Shown one piece after another: positions 10,701 through 19,578 of a stretch of 64,000 nucleotides of DNA. Position 1 is the first letter of the stretch. The number at the start of each line of letters is the position of its first letter. Under the pieces are notes generated by a model. The model worked only from the letters and a program-made list of their open reading frames with translations, ran no database searches and was not told where the DNA came from. A program made the position numbers and the translations under genes. Source of the DNA: Malus domestica (taxonomy: Eukaryota; Streptophyta; Magnoliopsida; Rosales; Rosaceae); contig NC_091663.1 in NCBI RefSeq assembly GCF_042453785.1, positions 34,646,001 to 34,710,000 of the forward strand. Reading direction: 5' to 3'.

Positions 10701-12421
10701 GGAAATTACAACTGGTTTATATACATTTGTGAGAAATAGCTTAGTGACTAATTACCCTTGGTTAACTAACTAATCTAGTAATTAGTTACATAGACAGTTG
10801 TAACAGACTTGTAACCAAAATACAATAAACTATATATGTGACTCTTTAATAATATGAGTAGGATTTTTGCTTAGGAAAATGTGTTCCTTTGATCCCAGAG
10901 AAAGCTTTGAAAGATGAAGTTAGATAGTCTTGGCTGCTGTTATTTGCATGAAAAGGCTATTGTTTTCTGAACTTGAAATGTCTTTTTAATATTCATATTT
11001 TGGGTCTGTCCCTTGGCAGTGGAAATTATGGTGAGGCTATGACGCTAGGAAGATTAAAAGATTTTCATCGGAGAAGGGTCCAAATCCTAGCAGAATCTGG
11101 TCCTGACCTACTTGCATTTGAAACAGTTCCAAATAAGCTGGAAGCTCAGGTAATGATCGCAAGCTTGTTGATAGCATTTAATTTCTTCTTGTCCTTGTTG
11201 GTTGAGGAAATCTGACAGGCCAACATTTCTTTATTCTAAGCTTCTTACTAGACTCGCTTACTGATAGCATTTCATTAGGTGGCTAATGTTTTAATTGGTA
11301 AGCACTTAATGTGACCGAAAGTGAAGGATATGAAATTTAGTAAAAATGGAGCTATTACTAAAGAGATGTATGTTAATTTGTTTTCAAGGAAAAAATATCT
11401 TGACATAATTTTGTTTTGCACTTTTAACTAGGTGTTTATTCTTTTCCCCAGTTAATCATGCTCGGTGTTTATGCAGGCTTATGCTGAGCTTTTGGAAGAA
11501 GAAAACATGCAACTTCCTGCATGGTTTTCTTTCAACTCTAAAGACGGCATCAATGTTGTTAGTGGTGATTCTCTCCTTGAATGCGCCACAGTTGCTGAAT
11601 CATGCAAGAAAGTTGTTGCAGTTGGAATCAACTGCACTCCCCCTAGATTTATCCATGGACTGTTAACATTAATTACACAGGTATAATCATTTAGGCTATT
11701 TGTATTGTGTTTGAATAAATTTAGTTTACGTTCTTTATCTTGATCAAACAATAAAAGCTTCAACTGAGCTATATGACCAACTGTTGGAGCAGCAATAAAA
11801 TTGCCTCCAGTGACTTTAAACTGTATTTACTGTTTCAATTTCTGAGATTTTCTAATTCTTAATGTTCAATGAAAAATCAACAAACTAAACATATCCTGCT
11901 GCATTTTCATATGCTATATTTCTGACGTATTTCTAATTTGTAGGCTTCCCGGAATAATTACAATTGTACATTACTCTGTTTGGAGTTCCTGTACTTATTT
12001 TCATGTTTAAATCCTTCAGGTGGCTACAAAACCAATTATTGTGTACCCAAATAGTGGTGAAAGCTATGATCCAGATAGAAAGATGTGGGTGGTAAGTGAA
12101 GTTTCTATGGTTGTCTCGTGTTTTCGATAGAATTATCTGTGAAAATATTGTTGTTATCTAGAAGGTGGAATTAGTGCGGGAAATCTGCGGTTGTGATATT
12201 CTTGTCCAGACACCAACTCTTCTGATCTCTTTTTTTTTTTTTTTTTTTCCGCGTTGCAGCAAAACACTGGGGTTTCAGATGAAGATTTTGTCTCGTATGT
12301 AAACAAATGGTGTGAAGCAGGGGCTTCCCTTGTTGGAGGCTGTTGCAGAACAACACCAAATACTATCAGAGCAATATACACGACTCTTCCCAATAGGTCA
12401 ACATCTCCACCGGAGCAGTAA
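4771..12421 (+). CDS. HMT2: Homocysteine S-methyltransferase (HMT2-like)
   Basis: Seven exons: 4771-4950, 5494-5550, 5626-5855, 11020-11149, 11477-11680, 12020-12091 and 12260-12421, giving 344 residues with all junctions in phase. The enzyme moves a methyl group from S-methylmethionine (or AdoMet) to homocysteine, making methionine in the cytosol. Visible marks are the N-terminal '[20 protein letters not shown]', '[17 protein letters not shown]', '[16 protein letters not shown]' and '[15 protein letters not shown]'. The zinc-binding cysteines are in 'GINCTPPRF' and 'GGCCRTTP'. Length and N-terminus fit the plant HMT2 branch better than HMT3. Intron 3 (5856-11019) is about 5.2 kb because a full copia element sits in it antisense; without that element it would be about 280 bp. 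Splice sites and reading frame look intact, so the gene is probably functional. Confidence 0.93.
5971..6161 (-). repeat. 3' LTR of the copia element
   Basis: 191 bp, same ends as its partner. The gag-pol stop codon lies inside it (frame ends at 6143). Confidence 0.96.
6143..10516 (-). CDS. Copia Gag-Pol polyprotein
   Basis: A single frame of 1457 codons without stops. Order of domains: Gag (about 1-330, rich in Asn/Gly/Arg near the end); a zinc-knuckle-like [14 protein letters not shown] (about 350); protease [10 protein letters not shown] (about 400); integrase with HKRLGHPS, the zinc-binding CADCAIG, DVWGP, a catalytic-core segment DSGGEF and [10 protein letters not shown]; a long Pro/Ser-rich linker (about 830-960); reverse transcriptase with [11 protein letters not shown] and the catalytic YVDDILV; and RNase H with YSDADWAG and [10 protein letters not shown]. 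The order protease-integrase-RT-RNase H defines Ty1/copia. The protein copies and integrates the element's RNA. Start taken at the first ATG 3' of the primer-binding site. All key motifs are present. Confidence 0.97.
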   Translation of the reverse strand: MASSTSSPANPEVFAQNPTPISSNSAPINPNSSFSSISIQNISCMVPTKLKKDNYLTWKALFAPIFRRYKLTGIIDGSEQCPSPFLLNQNGIGTAIPNPNYEIWFEKDQNILIWLNSTLSEDLIPFTVGVTSSRELWQILEQRFGGVSAAHIHQLRSRLHAIQKGDLSISDYLQHIKGISDALMAAGAPVSEPDLIAVTLNGLSDDYESFIDSIMLRISSTSLDELHGLLMNKEIFMHRKKTAHSSSLTAPFQAFAAQAPPLQQGLLPTPPPSQAYVVQHSTYNNRNNFQRHNRGRNNFQKNNRGRGNYRGNYTNSGPGNGSFHHNTSHYNRNSGGFPRSSGTRSPCQICNSFDHEALDCYARMNHAFAGKIPPAKLAAMCASTASSSQPTWLLDSGATAHVTNDISDITSPIPYSGEDKVYAGDGQGMPIQHTGSSILQTPHAAFRLNNVLHVPMMQFNLLSAYQFLRDNYCSLTLDSDGSVIKDRSTGKMLFRGPVRDGFYPLHGQPFQASYSALVSTQASLHQWHKRLGHPSTAILRRILRTNKLVPHTSTSVQFFCADCAIGKNHKLPFSFSTTTVSHSLDLIHCDVWGPCPVSSVSGYTYYVLFVDEYSKYSWLFPLQHKSEVFSTFITFKAYVENLIGHKIKILRTDSGGEFTGSAFASFLLQHGISHQYSCPHTPEQNGCVERKHRHLTETARTLLVASKVPHKFWVEAFSTALYLINRMPLSGSSQSPWEMLFKKPPDYSKLKVFGCCCYPWLKPYMQSKLDGKSKPCVFLGYSLQHKGYRCLDVSSNRVYISRHVVFNEDHFPFHHSSSSQCSSSVPSPTSLEFSLPFPQSCPPAPPPFSVFSQGQCSSSSRVHSPQQSPPPQHLQPSPSTRHSQPPQQPQASISSPVPSHSSLSTISVPTNTHPMITRSKAGIFKPKVLAATKHPIDSSSFVPTTYLQASKYDHWNKAMLDEFQALQSTGTWTLVPSSPHQNLVGCKWVFRIKRKPDGSIDRYKARLVAKGFHQQEGIDFKETFSPVAKPVTIRILLTMAVQYDWFLHQLDISNAFLHGNLQEDVFMQQPPGFIDPSKPSYVCQLQKSLYGLKQAPRAWYDKLFQALVSLGFTNSQSDCSLFVKLQPFPVLVLVYVDDILVTGPNTSLCQRFIQQLNSLFPVKDLGPLHYFLGLEVHRSDDGIFLSQSKYALDLLVKTSMAGCKPCPTPLGTQKLDHTGALLADPKEYRSIVGALQYLTWTRPDLSFAVNQVCQFLHCPRDSHFQAVKRILRFLKGSFDQGMWFKKCPLHLTAYSDADWAGCVFDRRSTSGYCIYLGSNLISWSAKKQPTVARSSTEAEYRSLAHTAAELTWICKIFRDVAFPLTTIPTLWCDNVSAISLASNPVFHARTKHVEIDYHYIRELVLAKLLQVQYINTQFQVADIHTKSLSKARFQYLQSKLSLGSPPFSLRGCKESHI
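6162..6172 (-). other. Polypurine tract
   Basis: Minus-strand TTGAGGGGATG immediately before the 3' LTR, the expected plus-strand primer for reverse transcription. Confidence 0.75.
10644..10657 (-). other. Primer-binding site (initiator tRNA-Met type)
   Basis: Minus-strand TGGTATCACGAGCC directly abuts the 5' LTR. It resembles the usual TGGTATCAGAGC site complementary to the 3' end of initiator tRNA-Met. Confidence 0.8.
10658..10848 (-). repeat. 5' LTR of the copia element
   Basis: 191 bp, TATTAGAAAAATAAC...GTGACTCTTTA on the plus strand. Differs from the other LTR at two sites near the ACCAAAA tract. Confidence 0.96.
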
Positions 12422-12834
12422 CCGTATTGGCTTCACAAAGAGAGGACGGTTGAGCATCTGTCGAGCAAGACTACGAGAAGGCATCTGTCGAACAACACCA
12501 TATCGCGTGATGCTTGCGTCATTCTTTTGGCTTTCTAGTGGTGGATGTTTACATGCATGGATTTTACCCAACACCAAGAGTTTTCAGTTGTTTAGATGTA
12601 ACTGTGTGAGCTTAACCAGAGCAGTTTACCTATCGAACACTCGACTCCTGTGTACATTATAAGCTAATTTTATCGCAGACTCCTTCATTCGGATTTCACA
12701 AAAATACGATCAGTTATGCATTTAAGATAAGTGAAAGAGATTGTTTTGAACAAACCCAGAAATTTCTCGTCGAAAGCGTCATTTCGAATCCAAGGGAAAA
12801 TCAATGACAAATTACAAATTACAGTATAGAGTTC
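12422..12834. other. Convergent 3' ends of two genes
   Basis: Spacer between the HMT2 stop on plus and the next gene's stop on minus. It probably holds both 3' UTRs; no coding pattern. Confidence 0.6.
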
Positions 12835-13483
12835 CTAAGCATCAAAACCAGAGTAAACACCACTCTCCCTCAGCAACCTCTTCTCTTCTTCAACATAGTT
12901 CTTCCCCCTGCTTGCCTGCCCAAGCTCTCTCTTCCTCTTCTCCTTCTGCGAGAAGGACAGGTTTGGCTTATCGCTCCGGGTCAGCGCAGTTTCAAGCTTC
13001 TCTCCCGAGGCCAATGCAGCCCTCGTCTTCTGTCGCTCTTCATAAGATTCTTCTTCTTCCTCGGTTTTCTTGGTTCCGGGCTTGCTGTCCTTACCGTCCT
13101 CCCTGCCGGTAGCCCAAGACCAGTTCGGCTCCTGCTCCGGCTCTCTCGGTGGCGGCACAGCCAGCACCGAGGGCCCACCTTTGTAGCCATGTTGCTTCAG
13201 TGCCTCAAAGTCCACAACTTTGCTCTTTGGCTTCCCAGATTTCCCTGCAGAAAATAACAGAGTATGCAGCCAGCTAAAACAAATTCAATACACAAATCAC
13301 AACACACAAAACCCAAACCAGTAAATATACAAATATACGTGTATATATATATGTATATGTGTATGTATATGTACCTTGTGAAGCTGTTTTCTTGGAGGGT
13401 GGTGAATCTGATGACTGCCCAGATGAGGAATCCGAATCTCCTTCCTCATCACTCCATGGAATTGCTCTCTTCATGCTGGGCAA
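12835..13483 (-). CDS. Conserved small charged protein of unknown function
   Basis: Two exons, 13483-13375 and 13244-12835, joined at a GT-AG intron in frame, give 172 residues. The N-terminus MPSMKRAIPWSDEEGDSDSSS is acidic and serine-rich, the middle is Pro/Glu-rich, and the C-terminal third is highly charged and helical ('FSQKEKRKRELGQASRGK', 'NYVEEEKRLLRESGVYSGFD'). No signal peptide or membrane segment is seen. The Lys/Arg clusters would suit a nuclear or RNA-associated protein, but that is inference. I recall similar plant proteins only as uncharacterised. It converges on HMT2. Clean splice sites and the conserved-looking tail support a real gene. Confidence 0.8.
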
Positions 13484-14748
13484 GAATTTGGGTCTGGTTC
13501 CTCCGAATTAGGGTTTGTAGGACGATGGAAGATTGGAAATTGATTTAGCCCCAATTTTCAAAAGAGGGGTTTAGGTTTAGGATTCCGTAGAGAAGCAGGG
13601 AATGGGATAATCGTTCGGGTCGTTCTCGTTCCAAGTCGGGTTATGTGCCTTCTCAAGCCTATTAATCGTTTTCAATGTATGCTTTTGACCCCTAAACTTT
13701 GATGCTTGTTTCCATTTGGTCCTCATTTGCCTGTTCCAATTTTGGTAAACGATTTCAAAAGGGGCTTTTTTTTTTAATCATGGTTGGTCCCTGAAGTTGA
13801 AACTTCCAATTATGATAATCTCTGAAATAGAAAATTCATTAATTTGGTTGCTAAAAATAGAACTTGCAAATTAATTTAGTCATTCTGCTGTCTTTTCATT
13901 GAATTTTATGTAGTGTGTTCATGTGGTAGATGAGTAAACCTTACCTATTCAGTTATATGAATTCATATTGATTAATAATAATAAAAACAAATAAAAAAAC
14001 TATAAATGTTGACATGATTAGTGGTAGGCGCAATTCAATTAGTTGATTCGTAAAGTGAAAAAATCATTTTTAATTTCAATCAGTTTTAGTGATGATTAGG
14101 AAAACAACTCCAAACTCAAACTCACATATTCGATTTTGTTGGTTTTGTGCGATTTTCAGTATAAATGTCTAGCCTTGGATAAAAATTGTCACTTAAGAGT
14201 AAGTGAATGACACTTGAAAAAGTAGATGAATTATCGAAATCGCTTCAAAAGGTGATCATGTAGTTCTATGAACTTCCAAGTAGCCACTTTCTTTCCTTAG
14301 TAGACAAATTTTCAATTGTTAAATTATCAATTTGGTATGTCTTCAATCCCCATCGATCGTCCTCCCTAACCATTAACAGTTTAGCCCCACTAATTCTATT
14401 GTTTGTCAAAAATATCAACTTGGGATGAAAAAAGGTTGAAGGACCAAAATGAAAAATCCCTACGATTTATGGGCAAACATGCAGTTAAGTTTAATAAACC
14501 CCGACGGCACGTCTCGGGCTTCGTTTCGTCGTTGCAAGAGTGGGAAAGTGCAGGATTCCCAAATTTGCGGAATTGCAGAGAGCTTTTTCAGAATCAATGG
14601 CGGCGAACAAACTTAACCTATAAAGCTCAGCCTCCTCCTCCCCTCCCGCCGCCAGCCTCCGCCCTCTCTCTCTCTCTCCCTCTCCCCTGAACTACATTGG
14701 GAGGACCGAATTCACACTTTTTTTCTCAAATTTCTCATCTCTTTACCG
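13484..14748. other. Spacer between the unknown gene and STN1
   Basis: AT-rich. 13740-13900 contains wording like 'GGTCCCTGAAGTTGAAACTT' that resembles decayed MULE-type MITE ends. 14640-14700 is a C/T-rich stretch typical of a plant 5' UTR or core promoter just upstream of STN1. No further gene seen. Confidence 0.5.
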
Positions 14749-15246
14749 ATGGAGCATTCACTATACAACACCCACGTAAAACTCTTGGCCTTCGACCTCA
14801 ACTCTCTCACCCAAACCTCCTCCTCCTCCTCGGACCCAATCTCCTTCTCCCGCAACGGCGCTCTCCTCTCCCGCGCTGAGACCGTCGGCACCGTCACGTC
14901 TCGCGACCTCAAACCCAACAAGTTCCTCAGGTTCACCATCGACGACGGCACCGGCTGCGTCAGCTGCATTCTCTGGCTCAACCAGCTCTTCTCCCCCTAC
15001 TTCTCCCGCCGCAGCCCGCCAGATGTTCGACTTATTGCCCAACACGCACTGCGCTTCGCCGCGGAGATTAAGCTCGGCGTGGTGGCCAGAGTGCGCGGGA
15101 AGATCACCAGCTACAGGGGCGTTACGCAGATCACGGTGTCGGACGTCGTGATCGAGAGAGACCCCAACGTGGAGATGTTGCACTGGTTGGACTGCATCAG
15201 GTTGGCGCGAAAAGTTTACAACATCATCCCTCATTCAAATAAATAG
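14749..15246 (+). CDS. STN1: CST complex subunit STN1
   Basis: Intronless frame of 165 residues, close to the size of plant STN1. It begins MEHSLYNTHVKLLAFDLNSL and carries one OB-fold: 'VGTVTSRDLKPNKFLRFTID', 'DGTGCVSCILWLNQLFSPYF', 'GVVARVRGKITSYRGVTQIT' and 'DPNVEMLHWLDCIRLA'. STN1 joins CTC1 and TEN1 in the CST complex, which binds single-stranded telomeric DNA and helps fill in the C-strand in the nucleus. Plant STN1 is much shorter than the animal protein because it lacks the C-terminal winged-helix part, and that holds here. The GC-rich coding part contrasts with the AT-rich flanks. Confidence 0.92.
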   Translation: MEHSLYNTHVKLLAFDLNSLTQTSSSSSDPISFSRNGALLSRAETVGTVTSRDLKPNKFLRFTIDDGTGCVSCILWLNQLFSPYFSRRSPPDVRLIAQHALRFAAEIKLGVVARVRGKITSYRGVTQITVSDVVIERDPNVEMLHWLDCIRLARKVYNIIPHSNK

Positions 15247-15808
15247 AATTTAATTTGGTGGAATTGCTTTTGGATTTTTGTTTGTATATTTTTTTGAATT
15301 GGTTTCAATTGATCTTGCACTTTGATATCATTAAACCTAAACAATTTTGGTTTCCTTCATGCAACATCTGTTTCGAATTAGGCAAGTTGGCTAGATCAGT
15401 GCACTTCTCCGGAAGCTTGAATCCGGTTCTTTTGAGGAGCTTTCGAGCCAGAACTAGTAATATAATATCCCTTGGGGTTGGAGATGACATACACGTTTCG
15501 TCGCATACGAGGTGTATTCCAGTTAAATCTGGCAATCTCTTAGTGTGATCCCCAAATTGTTAGGTTTCCCGTTCTAACAATTCAAAGGGTATTTCATTCC
15601 TACAACTTCTGCTACCAATTTTTAAATGGGAAAGTAACCAAAACTATTGTAATTTAAGGAACATGTTACTAAAAAAAAGTAAGTTTACTAGTATTTATAC
15701 ACATGTAGAACCACTGTATTGTTTACTCCAACGATCAACATTGTTCTAGCTTTGAGAAAGCTATATATAGTTTCAAATCTTTGGGAATTATTCGTTGTTT
15801 CGCAAACA
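15247..15808. other. Spacer between STN1 and the first polygalacturonase
   Basis: No supported gene. A minus-strand frame at 15535-15305 shows no recognisable domain. A TATA-like CTATATATAG lies near 15761-15770, 40-50 bases before the polygalacturonase ATG. Confidence 0.45.
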
Positions 15809-16897
15809 ATGTCAATCATCAACACACTCATTCACATTTTAATTTTCTTCTTCCTCCCTTTGCCGTTGTTTATTGGCATTGCACATAGCCAAAAAATACT
15901 GGACATAACCAAGTACGGTGCTGTGGGAGACGGGCAAACGGATGATTCCCCAGCTTTTGTGAATGCATGGAAAGATTTATGTCAAGGAATTAATGAAGCT
16001 ATTAATGGCATACCAACACTTAATGTGCCGGAGGGGAAAACATTCTTGTTGCAACGTTTAAAATTTGAAGGTCCATGCAATACAAAGAACGTTCACCTTC
16101 AAGTTCTAGGAAATTTGTTGGCACCTGCACGTGGTGCATGGAAAGAATGCGATTCGGAGGACTGGCTAAGTTTTTCAAACGTCGAAAACCTAATGCTCGA
16201 CGGCTCAGGCAAAATCGACGGCCAGGGGGCTGCATGGTGGAGCACTAGCCAATACGACGGGAGATCGCGCAAGCTCTTGGGGGATAACGACTGCAAACCA
16301 CAGAAGGCACTGCAATTCCAGAACTGCCAAAACCTCAAGCTCAGCGGACTCACTTTTCTAAACAGCCCACAAGCGCATATTGGTATAAATAGTTGTGACA
16401 ACGCAGATGTATCGCATTTGAACATACATGCGCCTGAAGACAGTCCAAACACTGACGGTATTGACATCTCCTTCTCGAGCCATGTCACCATTCGTGATTC
16501 GTCTATCGGGACAGGCGACGATTGTATTTCCATTGGCGACCGGTGTTCCTTTCTCTCCATCACCAACATTGCTTGCGGACCAGGTCATGGAATTAGGTAT
16601 GTCTGTTCTCCTATCTTCCATTAATTGTTAAATAAATATCGCCGAATGCCAATCGTGATGTCGTACATGTTAACATAGATTAATTTTCTTTTGCAAACAG
16701 TGTTGGAAGCTTGGGAGAAGATGGCGCTAGTAGTAAAGTGGACAATATATATGTGAAAGATTGTAGTTTCACTGGAACTACAAATGGAGTGAGAATAAAG
16801 ACGTGGCAGGGCGGCTCCGGGTATGCGAGAAACATCACGTTCGAGAGGATCAAACTTGACAGAGCTCAATATCCTATCATTATTGATCAGTACTATT

Positions 16898-17215
16898 TGT
16901 TGAATAGTAATCTTGTCTTAGGCCCAAGACAAGTGATCCAACCCAAAACCAATGAGAAAATGCTAGAAGACTCTAGCAAAGAAGGTAGAAAGTTGGAAAA
17001 GTCTAAGAAAATCTAGAAAAATGGTTTGTACGTAGAAAATGCTAGAACCATCATAAATCTATAGGTTATTATGCATGCCACGTACAAACCATTTTTCTAG
17101 ATTTTCTTAGACTTTTCCAACTTTCTACCTTCTTTGCTAGAGTCTTCTAGCATTTTCTCATTGGTTTTGGGTTGGATCACTTGTCTTGGGCCTAAGACAA
17201 GATTACTATTCAACA
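16898..17215. repeat. Perfect 136-bp inverted repeat (LTR head palindrome)
   Basis: Left arm 16898-17033 and right arm 17080-17215 are exact reverse complements by eye, with a 46-bp loop. Each arm starts with the LTR terminus TGTTGAATAG. Within each arm CTTGTCTTAGGCCCAAGACAAG is itself a smaller hairpin. Transcripts across it would fold into long double-stranded RNA. Confidence 0.92.
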
Positions 17216-17408
17216 TCCCCCCTTAATCTTGTCTTGTGACGCCGATTGAGTTTCTCAGTCTGACAAAGTCTTCTTGCCTAAGTGGTTTGGTAAATATGTC
17301 GGCGACTTGATCTTGTGACTTCATGTATTCCACTTGCACATCCTTTCTTGCAATGCACTCTCTTATGTAGTGATAACGAGTATCTATGTGCTTGCTCCTG
17401 TCATGCAA
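17216..17408 (-). pseudogene. Inverted 3' end of copia pol (RNase H tail) with polypurine tract
   Basis: On the minus strand the frame reads 'HIDTRYHYIRECIARKDVQV' and 'QVADIFTKPLRQEDF', the standard end of copia RNase H. It is followed by the purine run AAGGGGGGA directly before the LTR head at 17215. This is the normal order pol-PPT-LTR, but inverted relative to the rest of the element. It stops abruptly near 17408, where the sense RNase H segment starts inside a shared TGTCATGCA-like stretch. Confidence 0.88.
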
Positions 17409-19578
17409 TCTGGCTGAGAAACTTGCTAAAAGAATTAAGCATGCCACAAGAAGAACCAACAGAGATCTATGTCGACAACAAGTCTGCAATAGCCCTAGCA
17501 AAGAATCCAGTATTCCATGACAGGTTCAACAAGAATCCACTACTCCACTTGCTTCACCAACATCAACCAATCATGGTAATTCACCAGCATCAGCATCATT
17601 AAGTGGGAGTCTAAATGAAAGAGAAGTACCACGCACAAGAAGTCTACGAGATCTCTATGAGATAGCTGAAAGACTCGATAATCCTACACTTTTCTGTCTC
17701 TTTGCTGATTGTGAACCAGTTGACTTCCAAGAAGCAGTGCAAGATACTAAGTGGAGGAAAGCAATGGATGAAGAAATTGAAGCAATCCAGAAGAATGATA
17801 CATGGGAACTCGCTATTCTTCCGAAAGGACACAAAGCCATCGGAGTCAAGTGGGTGTATAAGACAAAGAAGAATGCCAACGGAGAGGTCGAAAGATACAA
17901 GGCGAGATTAGTGGCGAAGGGCTATAGTTAAAGAGCCGGAATCGACTATGATGAGGTATTTGCACCCGTTGCTCGTTTGGAAACTATACGATTACTAATT
18001 TCTTTGGCAGCTCAAAACAAATGGAAGATTCAACAAATGGATGTGAAGTCTGCTTTCCAAAATGGAGTCCTTGAAGAAGAAGTCTACATTCAGCAACCAT
18101 CAGGCTATGAAATCAAAGGGCATGAAGATAAAGTTCTGAAGTTGAAGAAAGCCCTATATGGGTTAAAACAAGCGCCACGAGCATGGAATAGTCGCATTGA
18201 CAAGTACTTCCAGGAGAACAACTTCACCAAGTGCCCTCATGAACATGCTCTCTACGTCAAAGTCAAAGATGGAGATATTTTGATTGTGTGCTTATATGTG
18301 GATGATCTAATCTTCACCGGAAGTAATCCAAGCATGTTTGAAGAGTTCAAGAGAGTGATGACCAAAGAATTCGAGATGACGGACATCGGGTTGATGGCAT
18401 ACTACCTAGGCATTGAAGTCAAGCAGAACGAAGAAGGTATTTTCATCTCCCAAGAAAGCTACACAAAGGAGATACTGAAAAAGTTCAAAATGGACGACTG
18501 CAAACCCATAAGCACGCCAGTGGAGTGCGGAGTCAAACTAACCAAGCATGACGAAGGAGAAAGTGTAGATCCAACATTTTTCAAGAGTTTAGTTGGAAGC
18601 TTGCGTTACTTGACTTGCACAAGACCAGATATTCTCTATGCCGTCGGATTAGTCAGTCGCTACATGGAGAATCCCACAACTACACATTTGAAGACAGCCA
18701 AAAGAATTCTTCGATACCTTAAAGGTACTGTTAACTTTGGCTTGTTCTATTCAAATTCTGATAACTACAAACTTGTTGGATATAGCGATAGTGACTGGGC
18801 AGGAGATTCCGATGATAGAAAAAGCACTACTGGATTTGTGTTCTTCATGGGAGACACTGCATTCACATGGATGTCGAAGAAGCTTCAAACCTCTTACAAA
18901 GGAGCCGAACAAGTGAAAAAGGTTCGTCTTCAAGTACTAAGAGGTGAGTTCGAATCTCTACAAATGAAAGGGTCTGAATCAATCTCTGATTATTTTTCAA
19001 GAGTCTTAGCCGTTTCCAATCAATTAAAAAGAAATGGAGAAAAGTTAGAAGATGTTAGAATTATGGAGAAGATACTACGCTCGTTGGACCCCAAGTTCGA
19101 GCACATTGTCGTGACGATTGAAGAAACAAAGAACTTGGAAGAAATTAGTATAGAGCAATTAATGGGTTCGCTACAAGCATATGAAGAGAAACATAAGAAG
19201 AGGCAAGGGAATGATGAGCAGCTCCTCCAGACGCATGTTCAGCCAAAGAAGAAAGAAGAAAGCTTCGATAACGAGAGAAGCCAGTACGAAAGAAGTCGTG
19301 GTCGAGGTCGCGGACGTGGACATGGACGTGGACGTGGTTGGAACTTCAACAACCATAGTAACTACGAAAGAGGAGGAAGCTCAACAAAAGGTCGTGGAAG
19401 AGGACGCTCAAACTTAAGGTATGAAAAATCTCAAGTTCAATGCTACAATTGTCAAAAGTTCGGGCATTATGCTTGGGAATGTAGAGCTCCAAGCAACAGA
19501 CCTGATGAAAAGGTCAATTATGTGAAAGAAGATAAAGAAGAGAATGGCATTGTGCTACTAGCATGCATAATAAGCTAG
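17409..19578 (+). pseudogene. Scrambled copia coding block: RNase H piece, RT-RNase H, then Gag
   Basis: 17409-17525 encodes RNase H residues ('VDNKSAIALAKNPVFHDR'). It then jumps to the integrase-RT linker and reverse transcriptase. RT is interrupted by one stop (TAA at 17929-17931, replacing a Gln codon) and continues open from 17977 to 19578 (533 codons). Motifs: [14 protein letters not shown], the catalytic YVDDLIF and RNase [13 protein letters not shown]. At 'FTWMSKK' (about 18886) the frame passes straight into Gag ('[19 protein letters not shown]'). The Gag piece includes an Arg-Gly-rich stretch and the zinc knuckle [14 protein letters not shown]. Gag normally precedes protease, so this order is reversed. 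No function is expected for this fusion, though it is open. Confidence 0.9.

Larger units (their letters stand above)
5971..10848 (-). mobile_element. Complete Ty1/copia LTR retrotransposon in HMT2 intron 3
   Basis: A 4878-bp element flanked by the 5-bp target duplication ATAAT (5966-5970 and 10849-10853). It has two 191-bp LTRs that differ at only two positions by eye, a primer-binding site next to the 5' LTR, a polypurine tract next to the 3' LTR, and one uninterrupted gag-pol frame of 1457 codons. Orientation is opposite to the host gene. The LTR ends are unusual: in element orientation they start TA and end TA rather than TG...CA. Near-identical LTRs and the open frame indicate a recent insertion that may still be competent. 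Its short LTRs suggest the Ale/Retrofit lineage, which is an inference. Confidence 0.97.

Noticed and set aside
14403-14690. Frame of 95 codons before STN1
   Set aside because: It ends in pure Pro/Leu/Ser from a pyrimidine tract and overlaps the likely STN1 promoter.
17702-17931. Separate small genes from short frames between 17.3 and 17.9 kb
   Set aside because: They are pieces of the scrambled copia pol interrupted by one stop codon and segment jumps.
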